DNA from: Vanilla planifolia
Lineage: Eukaryota; Streptophyta; Magnoliopsida; Asparagales; Orchidaceae
Assembly (NCBI GenBank): GCA_023846275.1
Contig: CM043875.1
Location: 41,446,633 to 41,510,632, forward strand
Length of the DNA stretch: 64,000 nucleotides
Direction of reading: 5' to 3'
Shown piece after piece: positions 1 through 41,200 of this stretch. The notes under the pieces are model-generated. The model saw only the letters and a list, made by a program, of their open reading frames with translations. It did not search any database and had not been told where the DNA came from. The position numbers and the translations under genes are program-made. How positions within the stretch are numbered: the stretch's first letter is position 1; every line of letters begins with the position of its first letter.

Positions 1-3000
1 TAATGACCTCACTTTGTTGATATATTATCCAATTAAGTTATCCCATACTAACTTAAGTGGGTTTTGCTTTTAAAAGCTATTTTAATGTCTTAAGATTATG
101 ATATCTTTTATAAATATCAGAATTACTTCCTCATTAAATAATATAGGATAATTCATCCCCAATACCTCTCTACTTAGAATCTAGTTAGGAGACAATCTGT
201 GTTTAATGATTTTCCTCTTAGAATAACATTTGGCATTCACTCATTACCCTTTTTGATATCGAATGTCACACATAACTACTAAATAAATAAGTATACAAAT
301 GCAATATCATGATTATTATTTTTTCTTAATATGATTTTATTTATCAGTAATGTTTCTCTTAAATAAGTAAACATTTTGATCTTATTTTGTTACTCTCTTT
401 TCTAGTTGTTAATTTATTACCTTACTTAAGTTTTCTTAATTATAAGGAAAGCCTAGTTTATTATTTTTTGTCTTATCATACAAATATGCAACATCCAGGA
501 TAAAAGAAGGTTAGGAGTCATCATTGGGTGATATCTTTTGGAGAAAAAATATTGGACAAAGAATATCTTTAGATAGGATTTTAATTGAAGAGATATAAGG
601 ATGAAATTTCTCACATATATTATAGAGTAAAAATTATGACTTTATATATGACACCATAATCTTAGGATGTTAAGGACCTTTTTGGAGAAAAAACTTGCTT
701 AGATTGGGATGAGATAATCCAAGAGAATAATAATATGACATAATGTGATTAGGGGATCTATTATTGGTTTATTAAGTCATCTATCTCTGAGAATGACTGA
801 AGAAAATTTGTTTAAATAAGATGATCACATGAATCACACAATGCACATGCAGTGCACCGATATAGCTTTAATAGCATCGTGACACCTTGGCATGCTTGTA
901 AGATGTAAGGTAATACACACAGTTATGAGCGAGACAACAACACATGAGACTTGTGGTATGATTGACATGCATGAGGCAATGTGTAAGGTAGAGCATAAGA
1001 TGCACAAAACACGAGACAATATATGGGATAACATAGATATTATAACACAAGACACCAAGTAACGTGAAGGATACCTTAATTATGTATGCAAGACCCACAT
1101 ATGCACACTGATCGCATGCTTCTATCGCACATGTGGATCACATGAGCGTAAAATAGGGAGTGCATATAGTTGTGCATGCATATATTCTTCATAGTGACCA
1201 AGTAATGCATAAGCCAGTTGTCACGACTCAAACTATGGAATTACAAGATAGCAAGAAAAGTGCTAAGTTACATCTTTTGGTGATATTTTTATTTATTTAC
1301 TTTATTTTTATTCTTTTGAGTTATGTAATATCTCAATAAAAACTATAACTATCAAGGCTTTTTGGTTTTTCTTAATTTAGTTTTGGTGGTTAAAATAGTT
1401 ATGATAGTTGGTAATTAATTTAAGTTGTTATGTTTGATGAATAATGACTTTTCTTGTATTCTGCTCCCTAGAATCTCACTTAGATAAGTTGTTTAAATTA
1501 TAAGTGTCTCATCTTTATAAAGATAAGAAGTAGTTGAGTTTTTCTTTTCTTTTCATATATGATATAAAAATAGCATTTAAGACATAATTAGGAAGACTTT
1601 TGATGATTTGAAATAAAGTTTTGAAGAGTTTTGGAGCTTAGAATATCTCAACTAGTGCTTAAAAGAGTATAATCTTACCTAGAAGAGTAGCTTTTATTCT
1701 CATTTCCTTCTTTTGACTTGTTTTCTCACCTTTTTACCTTCATCTCATAACCCAAAAGAGTCTAAACCCTTAATTGAAAGTTTTCATGACCATCCCAAGC
1801 CTCTATTAGTTGATGGTTTTCATTGCTTTCATAAGCCTTGTCGTCACTAGAAAATAATATTATCATATTTATGCATATAGTAAATATATTTGATGTAGTT
1901 CATATATCACATCATCTGATGCATCAATTGTTTATCTAGAGTATAACACATGGCATGAAATATTTGCATGTAATGTCTCATTTCTTTTTGACTTGATCAT
2001 TCCCAAATTTTCTTGGTTACTACTTAAATATTTTTTTATCTTTTTTTTTCATTGTTTATGTTTTGAAAATCATATCAATTTTGTTTAAAATAGTGAAAAT
2101 ATTTCCTTTTCAACTTTTGTAAATCAATAGCAAAAGTGATATTAAAAAATCAATATTTTTACAATTTTGTAAATGCCAATGTTTTTAATATTCTTTTTAA
2201 AACTACATGTATATATAATATTATTAGTTTTACATGTATTTATTTTCCGAACAAACAAAGTTTGAAATCAATATTTCTAATGAAGAATGATCATCTTCTA
2301 TGAAATATATTATAAAATATCTCATTTCTCTCCTATAGTTTTATGTAGCACATCCTTTTAATTTGATGGTATTAAAAAAAATAGATATGAGCCGATCAAT
2401 ATTATTTCAATAACAAAAGTATGTAATATAATATAAATAAATAATTATTATATAACCACTTAAATGATCTACGTCAATTATAATATGAAAATAATAATAG
2501 ACATATTATCTTCCTTTTTCTTTGGATTTATTTATAACATAATTTAACTTTTAATGAATCTTATTAATTTTCTTAACCACTTATTCATTTTTTTAATTCA
2601 TTCAAAACATTTTATTTTAGGCTTTCCAATAATATTTTTATGAAAATATTTAAAAGTGTTATACAAAAAAGTTGTTTTACTTATACAAGATAAATTTAGA
2701 CTATAAATAGAGTCTAATCTAAAGCATATAATACTAAAAATACTTAATAAGTTATTAAAAAATACAAAAAAATTATGTATTGATTAGGGTTAGATTATGT
2801 GTGCGGTATTTTAGAATTATTCAGAGATTTGTATATAAAATTATAACATAAATTATTAAGCAAAAAATATGATAATACATTAAGCATCAAGTATTAAGTT
2901 AAAATAATTTTTATTATATCTAATTTCATACATATAAAATGAAAAATTTAAGAGAAATTATATGTAGAATATATTATTAAAAAAGAATAACTCTTATTTT

Positions 3001-6000
3001 AGATTACTACTTAAAAAATAAAGATTAGTAAAAAGAGTACATCTTTTTAGAAATGATGTTTTATAGTTTTATAGGTATTAGGGTGCAAAGCACCAATGAT
3101 AGAAAAAGGTAATGAGGTGATGGTTTGGATTAGTAAAGAAGCTTGGCTTAAAAAGGTGATAAGATAATAGGCTATTATTTGAGGTCTTGTTAAGAAAGGT
3201 AGTGATTTGGTTATTAGATCAAGAGTGGGAAAGAGTGGGTGTAGACTTACAGGTGTTAAGAGAAGCGAGAATTCATTTGGTTATTAGCTTTTCAATGAAA
3301 TGTTTCTCGTTTTTTATTCTTGTCTCTCGCAAGGGTATTGTTGTGGATTCTCCCGATGGAAGGTCTCACATTTGATATTTATGACTCGTAAGGGAAGTTG
3401 GAATCTTTTCAAATAGTGTTGAAGGTACACACTTTACTCACAAAAGTAGAAACACACAAATAAGAGAAATTTTCATTCCAAAATATTTATTTTCAACATG
3501 GTAAACATCATTATTTATAGGGCTCTCAAAAGTCATCAGTGATTTTTAAAAAATAAAAAACTTACAAAATTAATTGATGTTAAATAATTCCCAAACTGGC
3601 CATACATTTTGGGTCAGTAACAATGAGACGAAATGACGGGCGATGAAATAGCTGGGCAAGCAATTTGGGTGGAGTTATTGGTTCGATTTTTTGGTAGGTA
3701 GAGGTCGGGAAAAATAGCACGAGTCGGTGGGAATTGATAGGCTGGCATGGGTCATCACGAGTCTGAGCTGATCGAGCTGGTCAGCCAGGTTCCTGGGTTA
3801 GTTCGGGTCATGCTGGCATGCGAGTTTGCTCGAGCAGTGACAACGACGGCTGGCAATGTTGGTCATGATGGTAGACGACAATGGATGACAGAAGGTGATA
3901 AAAATGGCAAAAAAAACTCAATTTTAAAGCTTTTTTTAAACAATTTTTTACCAAATTTTTTACTCACAAACTTATGAAACTAGAGTGATACTAGTAAGTG
4001 TGTATTTGTAAGCTAACATTAGATGCTCTTGCATCACCTACTTTAGGAGAAATATTATTTAAGATAGCAAAATACTTTCAAATAAATGCTATTATGGGTA
4101 ATAAGTTATTTTAGAAAAACAATCACTGATGTTTCTTATATTATATCACTTTATTATATCTTTTTTAATAGAATATTTTTAATATTTTAGTAATTATTTA
4201 TTTTTTAACATATATGATTGGATATCATTTAACATATAAATAATCAAAACAAGAAATAAAATATAGTAATATGGTATTATTATAAGTAATGATATGAATC
4301 TTTCATATCACTTTTTCATATATGAATTTAGGCTTTTAATCTAATATTACACATTACATCAAATTATATAATCATGTACAAGTTATACCTACTTATGCTT
4401 ACTCTAATTAATAATATGTCATTATAAATTAATATTAGAAAATATTTTTAAATATAATATTTTCACATATTAATTTAGAATATTAACCTAAGCATTACAT
4501 CAAATCAAATACATATGTATAAGCTTTGCTTACTTTTTAAATCATAGTGGTCTTAACAAGGTTTAGATATTTATTCGAAGTTTTGACTGCAATTGTAATC
4601 ATGAGCTTTTCCCTTAGTTTTACTTTTATTGTGCACTTAAATCCTTTTGAATTCCTTGTAACACTTGGGAGCATTCATTTCTCTTTTTCCCTCACTTTAA
4701 TATAAGTGGTTGAAGTTAATTGCATAAGTTTTTTCTAAAAAAAATTCTTCTCAAGTTTGGTCTCATTTGTTTTTATATTGAGATGCCTCTTTATATTTTC
4801 CATCTTCATCCAATTATTGTGTTACTTTTATTTTGCATTTCTTTGACTTTATTTCTACTTATCATTGATCGAACTCTCCACGACAGTTCATGCAACAATT
4901 CATCATTTTGGATCTTAGATTTTTTCATATTATATTGATCAAATTTTATGTTTCTCAACATTTACTAAACCTCTCTTAAGCTATTTTTATTATATTATTA
5001 CAATCTTATTATCGTACTCATACCATATGCCCATTCATCTTATGTTGTATAGACAATTTTTCTTGCATGTCGCTTCTTTCGACTTGATTGTACTTCTATT
5101 ATATCCAATTTTGTATCGTACTCTTAATTAAATCCCCTATCATTTGTACTTATTCACACTTATTGAATTGATATGATCCATTAGTCATATGTATGATACA
5201 TTTTTTCTTAATCATTTAATCATATTTATGCGTTAATGCTCATCATATTTGTATGATTTGATCATCCGTTATTGAATTCGTCATATTTAATTATTTTTTT
5301 CTTCTCAATGTATCATACTTATATGTTTTTTTTCATGTTATATGATGTTGTATTTTCTATTTGACATTTTTCTTATACATTAATAATAATATGTTGACTT
5401 CATCATCTTGCATGATTTATAGCAAACTTTTGTTCTTGTTTACATTTCTCATATGTTAATTCTCTCATTCTTTTTCTTACTTGATTGTATTATACGTTAT
5501 TCTTTAGTTGTATTTGTATGATATGATTATTCCTTTTAGTGCATTAGACTCGTGTAATCCATAGTACTAATGTAATAACTATACTTTATTATATCTATTT
5601 GATTTTGATTCGTGCTTGTACGATGATTAACTAACTTCATTTTTTATTAATTGATTATATTGTATAATATTCTTTTGTTATATTGCACAATACAATTATT
5701 TTTTCTGCAAAATTAATTAAACTTTATGTTGACATAAGGTCATACTGGTACATTTTCATAATTATACTTATATGATACAATTTTATCTTATGAATTTATT
5801 CATCTTAACGATTCTTTACTCAATTGTACTATACAATTCTATGACGTTGTATTGTACTATACCTTAAAATATTGAAAACATTCTTAAAAAATTTAAAAAA
5901 CTAATAAAAACTTCTAAAATATATCAAAATTAAAATTAATATTTTATAACTCATCTCTTCTTAAATATTATAAATTATTCTTAATTTCACACATTTTTTG

Positions 6001-6570
6001 AAAAAAAATATTTGAAATATTACAATGAATCACAACAAATATCACATTACGTGCACAAATAATTATACTATTTACTTACAATTCAACATTATTTATAGTT
6101 GATATAATTAACAATTGAATAGTATAACTATTGTTAGCATGAGAACAACACACCATGACACACACATCAATTATCTCGTTTGCTTACATTTTATCTTATA
6201 TAAATATATACTATGAAATCTTTTTATTATTAACATATCATCATTATAACATATAATAAACATCAAAAAATTTCAAAATGAGAAACAACAATGATTATTT
6301 TCCAGCGAAATAAGCAATACAATAAATCATATTATATCATTTGTTTATAAATTTCAAAATAAGTTTTACTAAAAATTGATATAAATAATAATTTAAAAGT
6401 ATATAATTTTGTAAATAAAATTTGAAACGAAAATCAAACAATACCTTACCTTTTTTTTTCGATTGCGCTCATGGTCTATTTAACAGAACAGATTCAATTA
6501 ATTAATTTAGTAATTAAATAATTATCTGTATTTTTTTTCGCATGCACATTTTCCAGCAAGCAACCAACTC
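1..6570. other. AT-rich intergenic region upstream of ENO1
   Basis: No gene is recognisable here. The sequence is AT-rich with many short A/T runs. The short open frames between about 830 and 1100 and between 3190 and 4940 have no recognisable domain and no coding-like composition. A less AT-rich segment at about 3.4-4.0 kb is listed separately as a possible LTR remnant. Base composition becomes distinctly more GC-rich from about 6570, just ahead of the enolase start, as expected for a 5' UTR. Confidence 0.6.
3417..3970 (-). mobile_element. possible solo LTR remnant
   Basis: Read on the minus strand, this stretch has a moderately GC-rich part (about 3600-3900), then a CTATAAATA box (about 3517-3525), an AATAAA signal, and an end in CAACA at 3417. 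This order is that of the U3, R and U5 parts of an LTR. No second copy, no convincing target duplication and no primer site was found, so family and far edge are unknown. It is an old fossil if it is an LTR at all. Confidence 0.35.
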
Positions 6571-6756
6571 CTCTGCCGCGCCAACTTTTGATATCGATCG
6601 ATCTCAAAAAACCTCATATAGAAACTAACCACCTACCTCAAACTCCCTGCATTCGTAACGCCGCCGCTTCCACCTCCGTCATCTCCACTTCACGGAACTG
6701 TCCAAGGCCCAGCTGCCCATCTCCACTTGAAGTGAAGGGGGCTTTCTCTTTCCTGA

Positions 6757-33721
<26,965 letters not shown>

Positions 33722-34149
33722 TAAAGGCTCGAAAGTCTTGTAATCTTGAAAGAGGTATTTTTGCGTACTAGTTATCAAGTTTAACTATCCTTTGGTGTGA
33801 ATGTTTTTTAAACTAGTAACTTAAGATTTAGCTAAGATCGTGGTCTGTTAATCTAAAATAACAACATAGAAGCTATTTTTGTTTAATGAGAATTACTTTA
33901 GGTGCAGTATTTATCATCCAGAATGTATTCCTGAGTGTGATTTCGGATGCACTCTCTTCAATATTACTTCGATTATATAGCATCATGTTGTGCTTATATG
34001 TGTTCTTAAAGCTAGTGAGAATTGGGATATTAAACATGATATTCAATGGTGCATTGTTAATGTGGTCTTATCAATGAATTTGATTTTTTTTCTTTTTTCA
34101 TTCGTTTATTGTTTAATAAAATAAAGGATTTTAAGCTAAGTGTACTTGC

Positions 34150-37100
34150 TACAGTACCACGATACTTGCTCCTTCAAAAAGCATAAAGATTGATTTTACT
34201 TGTTTGGTGGTCTTATTTGTGTATCTTTTTCTGCTATTTGATTGATGTTTTGCTATTGGTGTATCGTACTTATGCTTGAAAAATTTATTGTTATCACAAA
34301 AATTGGTGATTCACTCAAGAAATGTGTTTTGCATGACCGTGAAATCATGAAGAATTTTGTATTTATATCTATTACATATTTTTAGCACGAATATGTTAAG
34401 AGATTATGAAATAAAGAAAATAAGACAAAGAATCATTGCCATGCAGCTTTGAGGGGACATGATAATCTATTGGCTTTTGGTTGAATCATTGGTTTGACTT
34501 CCATGGGCCTTTCTTTCTTCATTTGTTGATTGTGGCAAAACTCCTTCAATCATCTCATGTTCAACTATGACGATCACGGCTGACTAGAACAAAACATATA
34601 ATATTTAGTGTAGGATCTCTGGCTACTTGTGGTTGAAATTATCACAGAGAAGAATGCTACCCCTGCGTCCTTAATATAGCTATAACTACCTAAGGCTAAC
34701 ATATGATTGGCATGTCTTCTTTTGATACGGATCCATCATGTCAATCTTCCTCCTCATCCATAAGATACTTGGATGAAATCTCTCAACAATACTTGTTCTC
34801 CTAGCTTGAGACAGAAGAGATCATGGTCACTTGTTGTGGCTTCTTAGCACTGGAGAAACTAGAAATTAACGTCTTTTAAAGTTGTCAATGCTATGAGGTG
34901 GAACCAAGCATGAGGCTTAAGAATCTGTTCTAAGATGATTCTTCCAGATTAGATGTGAATAGATAACACTTGATCTCTTAAGAACTGCAATGGACACTGA
35001 TCTTTTGTTGAAAGTTAGCTATGATCTTTGGGATCAGAGGTTCCCTTGCAATTAGGAAGACTGGATATGTGACATTGGTAAATCATCCTCTTAAGAGTTC
35101 TTCACATAACGGAGAGAAACCATTATCTATTTTAGCATGAGGGATAATACTTTGATCTTCTAACAGGACAATGGAAAAACTCTCCATTATCATGTATCCT
35201 ATTGTGACTAGAAATTGCTTTGGCTTTCCTTCTAAGTTAGGAAAATAGAGGTTTAGTGCTAAGTAAAAGATAATGCATTTGTTAATTGAAGTGTGGGTGA
35301 GGTTTGGTGATGTGTTGTAGGATGCACGTAGGTTATTGAGGAGCCATGGGAGAACAAGGAGCTTTGCATAAGCGGAAGAAGGTGAATAAGAGGTTCCAAC
35401 AATGGGAGGATACTTAGTGTAGTGGACTGCTCTTGGTTTGATCCCATGGCTTTGGGTTGAATGTTGGGGAAGCAATGACGTTCACTTTGAAATTTTTTAT
35501 TGCGTCTGTTAATTGTTGTGTTCGCTCGAGGACAACTAAGATTTCTTTATTGATGAGATCGTCTCAAGTTCCTTCTTTTGCATGGTTATCTGTATGAGCT
35601 TTGTTCTCAGCCATTTTCTTGATACGAAAAAGGTAGTTACAGAGAAATGCTCAGCATTTCTTTGTTCTCAACAAGAAAAAAAAAATGCTAACATTGAAAA
35701 TGTCTTTGAACAAGATCATTGTTCAAACAACAATTGACAACAATCCCAAAAATTCCAAAAAATATTAAATTATATCAACTCAAGTTCTATTATGAAAAAT
35801 CTTTTATAAATAAGGAAAAATCATTTGCAACAAAAAAGGTTTTCATGATATAGTGGTGAATTATGGTACCAATAGTAGTTTAGCATTTGTAATTATTCAT
35901 GATTTTATCTCTTCTTTTTAGATAGGATTTTAAGAGAGAAAATATAAACACAAATTTTATCTTTTTTCTCTTTTTTCTTGATTTTTTTTCTCCTCTAGTT
36001 TTCCTTCACATAATTGAGGACGTCCTTTATATAGATTAAGATCACTTCTTAAATCAAATCGTATCACTATGTGACATTTTTTGTGAGGATCAAATAAAAG
36101 GGTGATAATGAATTTAGTTTAGTATTATATCCCACATTAGGAGTAGACATCTTAATCCTTTAACTTTGACCAAAAAAAAACATGCTTTAGTTCTTGGGTG
36201 TCAAAAATTTGTTTAATAGACATTTATTAAGTATATTAATGTGAGCAAATTATCTTCTAAATTGTATTACCATAATATGACATATAACTAATGAAAATGT
36301 AGTTTGGAGTCAAGTTTTAATGTCTCTTATATGTTAGTGTTTAGTATAATATATTTAACCCAATGAGTTTTGGTATACCATACACTCGAGAAATACATAT
36401 GATCAAGTACTATACATAGATTTTAATCGAAATTTCTTAGATCTACAAATGTGGATATTTGCGATTGATCGTCATTTTTGGTAACATATATTATAAATGC
36501 TATTTTGCATGCAAAAATTTAACAATATCTATTATTTTAAGCTTTATGCACCATAAAGCAAGGAAGACTTTTTTATCTTGAATTTTTTTGGTAAACTTAT
36601 ATTAAAATTCTTTTTGCATAACATTCAGTTAAAACCTGTTGATGTATTATGTAATCAATGAGATTGCAAAGAATATCTCTCCTAAGTGTCAAATAAACAT
36701 GGACAATGTATTTATTTATTTATCTGCAAAATATTGAAATTATTGTATAAAACTTTGGGTAGTGTATTTTTTTTGTGCAAAATGTTTGTTTATATGTGGA
36801 ACTTCTTTTGTTTTGTATGACAATTTTTATGTTGTATGCCATGATTTTTTTTTAGTTATACATAATTTTTTAATTCAATTTTCTATTTGAATGTATGACA
36901 ATTTTCTTCTTTGTGCTTCATTTAATGTATAACAGAAGTCTTGGTGACTAGTTCTCTTCTAGGATGCAATGGAACAATGATTGCATGAAGCTTTACAACC
37001 TTCAATCTCTTCTGTTTGGGGAGGGTGTTTGGTTAAATATTATTTGAGTAATATTGACATGTGGATGTAAATTCTATTAATATTTTTTCTTATTTTGTTT

Positions 37101-37770
37101 AATGTTATTTAAATAATATTTTATTCTACCTTTTGAAGTAAAGTCATCAAATCAAACATGATACAATCATGCCATTGAGTCAAGTGTTTCCATGGTATTG
37201 TCATGCTCATCATTGAATCCCTTATATTAAAAGTATATTTCCTATTGCCCTTTCCCTGTCTTATATCTGCTTCCATATTGGTATATTTGAGCTCACTTGG
37301 TTTATTTGAAGTCATATATAACTTTAATGATAAGGTAGTAAATCAGAAATCCAATATCTTTTTCTAATTTGTTTGTAAAATGTTCTTAACAAATGTATTA
37401 ACTATAATTATGTAATAAGTGATGTTTTCATATATCTAAATTGTTTTTTTTTATATATATTTTTAATATTTTATTAAAGAATTAATGAAAACATGATAAA
37501 GAGTGGAAGTGTCTAAAGTGTATTGTGCATTTAAAGTTTTTTAGAAGATTGAAATTTTGAAGCATGTTTTGTAAAACAATGAAATTTTTTAGGGCTTTTA
37601 TTTGTTTTGATATTAACAATCAAATTGAACTTGGAGGAAATAAGGTGAGAATGTGTGGTAAAAAAAAATGAAAACTTTTAATAAATAATAATTATAATAT
37701 AATTTTTGAAATAAAATAAACATAAAAATATATTTTGATTATTTAGATTAATTTTTTATAATAAGTAGTT
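34150..37770. other. intergenic region between ENO1 and the membrane-protein gene
   Basis: AT-rich, with no host gene recognised. 34440-36180 may be a decayed LTR element (separate entry). The last 1.5 kb before the next gene is very AT-rich and should hold its promoter. I cannot single out a box with confidence. Confidence 0.6.
34440..36180 (-). mobile_element. possible decayed LTR retrotransposon 5' part
   Basis: On the minus strand a stretch with an LTR-like TATA (CTATATAAAGG, about 36027-36037) is followed, after about 160 bp, by a tRNA-primer-like TTGGTACCA (about 35866-35874). Further on is a region starting MAENKAH that remains partly open. The order fits LTR, primer site and gag leader. 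No second LTR was found. It is broken, with many breaks, and old if real. Confidence 0.35.
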
Positions 37771-37876
37771 TCATGTGAGATTCACTGAATACAATTTAAA
37801 TTTTACATCGTGGTCGGTAATCAACTACTCTTTCGACGCAGTGGACCTCCTTGCATTGGTTCACTCGCACCATCTA

Positions 37877-38245
37877 ATGAGTCTTTTCGGCCAGTTTCAG
37901 TTGGCTGGCGTCTCTTCCCTGCTTATTCCCTCTCGAATCTCTTCACGTCCTCGCCGCTTCACCACGCACTCCATAACTCTCTCCTTCGCCAAAGCCGATA
38001 GGTCTCTACTCGGAAGCTACCACTTCTCTTTTCCACGTCATTCGGTGTCGCCCGCGAATCAGCCTCGCGCTAGGGCTTCCCTCGATCGAGCTGATGAGAG
38101 GCAGAACCAGAAGGAAGAAGAGGAATACGATGATTTGGCTGTGGAAGGGGAGGGCTTTCAGAAGACGCTGAGGCTGGTAGAGTGCTCTATGTTCGCTTCC
38201 GTTGGTGGCCTTGCGTACTTCTTAAGCAATTCACTGGCCATTGAG
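37877..38245 (+). CDS. membrane-protein gene, coding exon 1
   Basis: Encodes residues 1-123: the putative transit peptide, the acidic linker and the first membrane segment (FASVGGLAYFLSNSLAIE). The donor is GAG|gttagt. The region is markedly more GC-rich than its flanks, like ENO1 exon 1. Confidence 0.88.
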
Positions 38246-41200
38246 GTTAGTCGCTTGGCTTCTGAACCTTGTTTCAACTAGCTATTGATGGAAATGTGGT
38301 GCTATCTTGCTTCTTTTAACGAGATTGATTTCGCTTGAAATTTTTTGACTGTCATTCTTGTGACTGCTTAGGTTGTAGAAAATTCCCACTTTTCTAACAA
38401 AAATAGAAGACAATTTTACGATGTATGCGCAGGATACACCTTTCTAAAAACAAGTTTTGTTATCCAAAATTTATACTAAACAAAGGACATCCCTTGATAG
38501 ACCACTAAAATGAACAAAGCATGTTCAAATGTACTTTAGATATCTCACCTTTATTGTTTTGTGCTAGAATATGATAAAATATACCTTATTTGCTGTCTTG
38601 AATACACTTGAGGGGTTGCAGGCTTTCAATGCCTTGGAGGATGATATGAGTGATGATCTAGAGTACTTGTGTTCCCTTACTTGTCTGTTATGATAGACAG
38701 TGTGTTTATTGTAAATGTTTCTATGTGTAAGAATAATTGTGTTATTGGAATAAAGGAAATGGCTAAGGTTGTATTGCCAAAAGGCTATCAGCTAATGCTG
38801 GTTGCACTCTCATCTACATGTTGGTTGGGAAATAGAGCCCACTATTCATGATAAAATTCCTCAATGTTTATCATCAGTCGACAAGCTATCCCTCATTAAC
38901 AGGAATTATAATTTTTTGGAGGGTGCTTTCAATGTTGTCCATGCCATGGATGGTGATGTGATTGATGATCCAAGATCCTTGTGCTCCTTTCCCTATCGGT
39001 TAAGGTAGACAATGTATTTACTAAGAATGTTTTCATGTGTAAAATGTTCTCATCAACATGTTGTTTGAGAAATAGAGCCCACCATTCATGGTAAAATTCC
39101 TCCATGTCTATTATAATTCGACAGGCCATCTCTCATTAACAAGAATGGGGTTTTTTGGAGGGTGCTTTCAATGTCATCCATACCATGGATGGCGATGTGA
39201 TTGATGATCTAGAATACTTGTGCTTCTTTCCCAATTGGTTAAGATAAGCAATTCATTTGTTATGAATGTTTTAATGTGTAAGAATAATAGTGTTGTTGGA
39301 GGAAGTGAGGTGACAGGTGGCAACGGTCCCATTGGTGATTTGTGTGGGTATCGTGGGGGTGGTCATTCTCACTTGCTGATTATGTTTAGGGCATGATTGT
39401 GGTGAGGTGCCAAGTGGGCAATTGGGAGATGAGAACATGTCTGATGAGGGATGATGTATTTGTTGATGATGATGTAGAGGGACTTTGTATTGAATTGTGA
39501 TTCTATTTCTCAGGCATCTTATAAATGGGAGTTCAATTGGTATTAGTTGGTAGTGCATTGGAAAGAAGTGCCTTGGGAGGTCTAAAAAGGGCGATGGAAT
39601 GTCTAGATGTCATGTGATGCACTATCATGTGTATATGATTGATTTGAGGCCATTATTACCTATGTCATTTGCTCCCACTTGCTTTGGGCAATGGGTCCCT
39701 TGGGGGCTACACTTGCAAATGTGGCAAGTGCATCGACTGTGGGACGCCTCAATCAATCCTTTATTTCTAAGTTTTGTTGAGGCGTTAGAAGGGGTCCCCT
39801 TTCTGTCTCTTTGTGAATTAGTTTGGTTCTTACTAATGGGGATGAGCCCCTTTTTCATTCGACTACACAAGGCCCATTGGACCATCCATGGGGACCTCAA
39901 AATGAGTAGGTTAGGAGACTTATTATGCATTTCTCTAATGGGCTTAAGGTCACTCAAAGTCAAGGCATTAATATGATGATCCCTGACAACATTGAGATGT
40001 AACATTTTAAGAATTGCTTCGACAATAGCCTAGTGAGCTGGCTGTTTGGATTAACGATTTCAATGTTTTGGTTATCGAACAACCTAGGCCGTCACTAAGG
40101 CCATATGGAGGGGTTTCCTTGTTGTGGACTCGGAGTGGTTTGCATAATGATTTTTTTTTTGCCAAGTGTGAGGATTGTAATGCCATTTGGTATGGTGACT
40201 TATAGTTAGCTGTAGGTTAGGTCCTGGGTTTAAATTATTGGATCCCTTAATTTAAAACTTGCAAAGACACTCCATGACGATGCTTGTTTGGTTACGTATG
40301 CTAAGATTGCACCAATCTTGTTGGGGCAGCCCAATCTCTTTTAGTTGAGGGCCCAAGTAGGCACCCCTCTTTGTATGGATGTTGTTGTGGAAAGAATGCA
40401 GGAAACCTTGTTTGTAAGTCTATGTGGCAAGCCCATATATTCCATATATTCCATATATTCCAAGGCTTAGGTTTTTAGCAATATGAGAGGCTTTATACAA
40501 AATTTAAGTATGTGGAGTTCTTAGTTCTCTACTTTAGTTGTGGGGAGATTAGAAAGTTTGTAGACACACAATACCAAGCCTAGGGTTTTTGGAGTCCTTG
40601 TTTTTGTGATTCCCTACCCTGTGCTCTGCATTCAGGAAAGGGTATCCTTTCTTGCTTTGTGAGTAAGCCTAGTCTAGCTATTGCTTTCCAACTCATTTGA
40701 AGTCCTTTTTGAGAAATCTCTATTTTAGGTTCTATTTCATGTTGTGTCCATAGTGCCCATGCCTATGTGGTCGTCATTTTGTGAGCCCTCAGTGAAGAGC
40801 AAGGTCAGTCATTGGGCCTTAGTTATTGTGAGCAACAAGAAAAGTTTGAATATGCCCATGGAGGCCGATTTGGGCCATAATTCTATAGCTCCTACCACTA
40901 AAGTCTCCAACAAAAAACACAAATTCAATGCCAGGTCATTAGACCCCAACCTTAATGGTCCTTTAGCCCAATAGAAAGGGATTTACTCAAAGGGTCCCCA
41001 CCTAATGGGTGCTCGAGCCACAAGAAGGCCATTGCTCGCTTAGTCATGCTCCATAGTTCCTTTGTTTGTCTTACAAATTTGGCTGCCTCAGCCTACATTG
41101 ATGCTTTTAATCCCTCTTTGCCTCTGTCAAGAAGAAAAGGATAGCAAGTATGTCTGTAACCTTGTGGTGAGGAGACTTCTATCCCCTTTTGCCTTGTTGA

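Noticed and set aside
834-1098. Overlapping minus-strand open frames with Cys/His/Ile-rich peptides
   Set aside because: No domain, no coding composition, and the area is a run of ca/tg-rich words. They are chance frames.
3070-4060. Possible MITE with ends near taggtattagggtgc and gcatcaccta
   Set aside because: The end similarity is only a few bases and no target duplication was seen.
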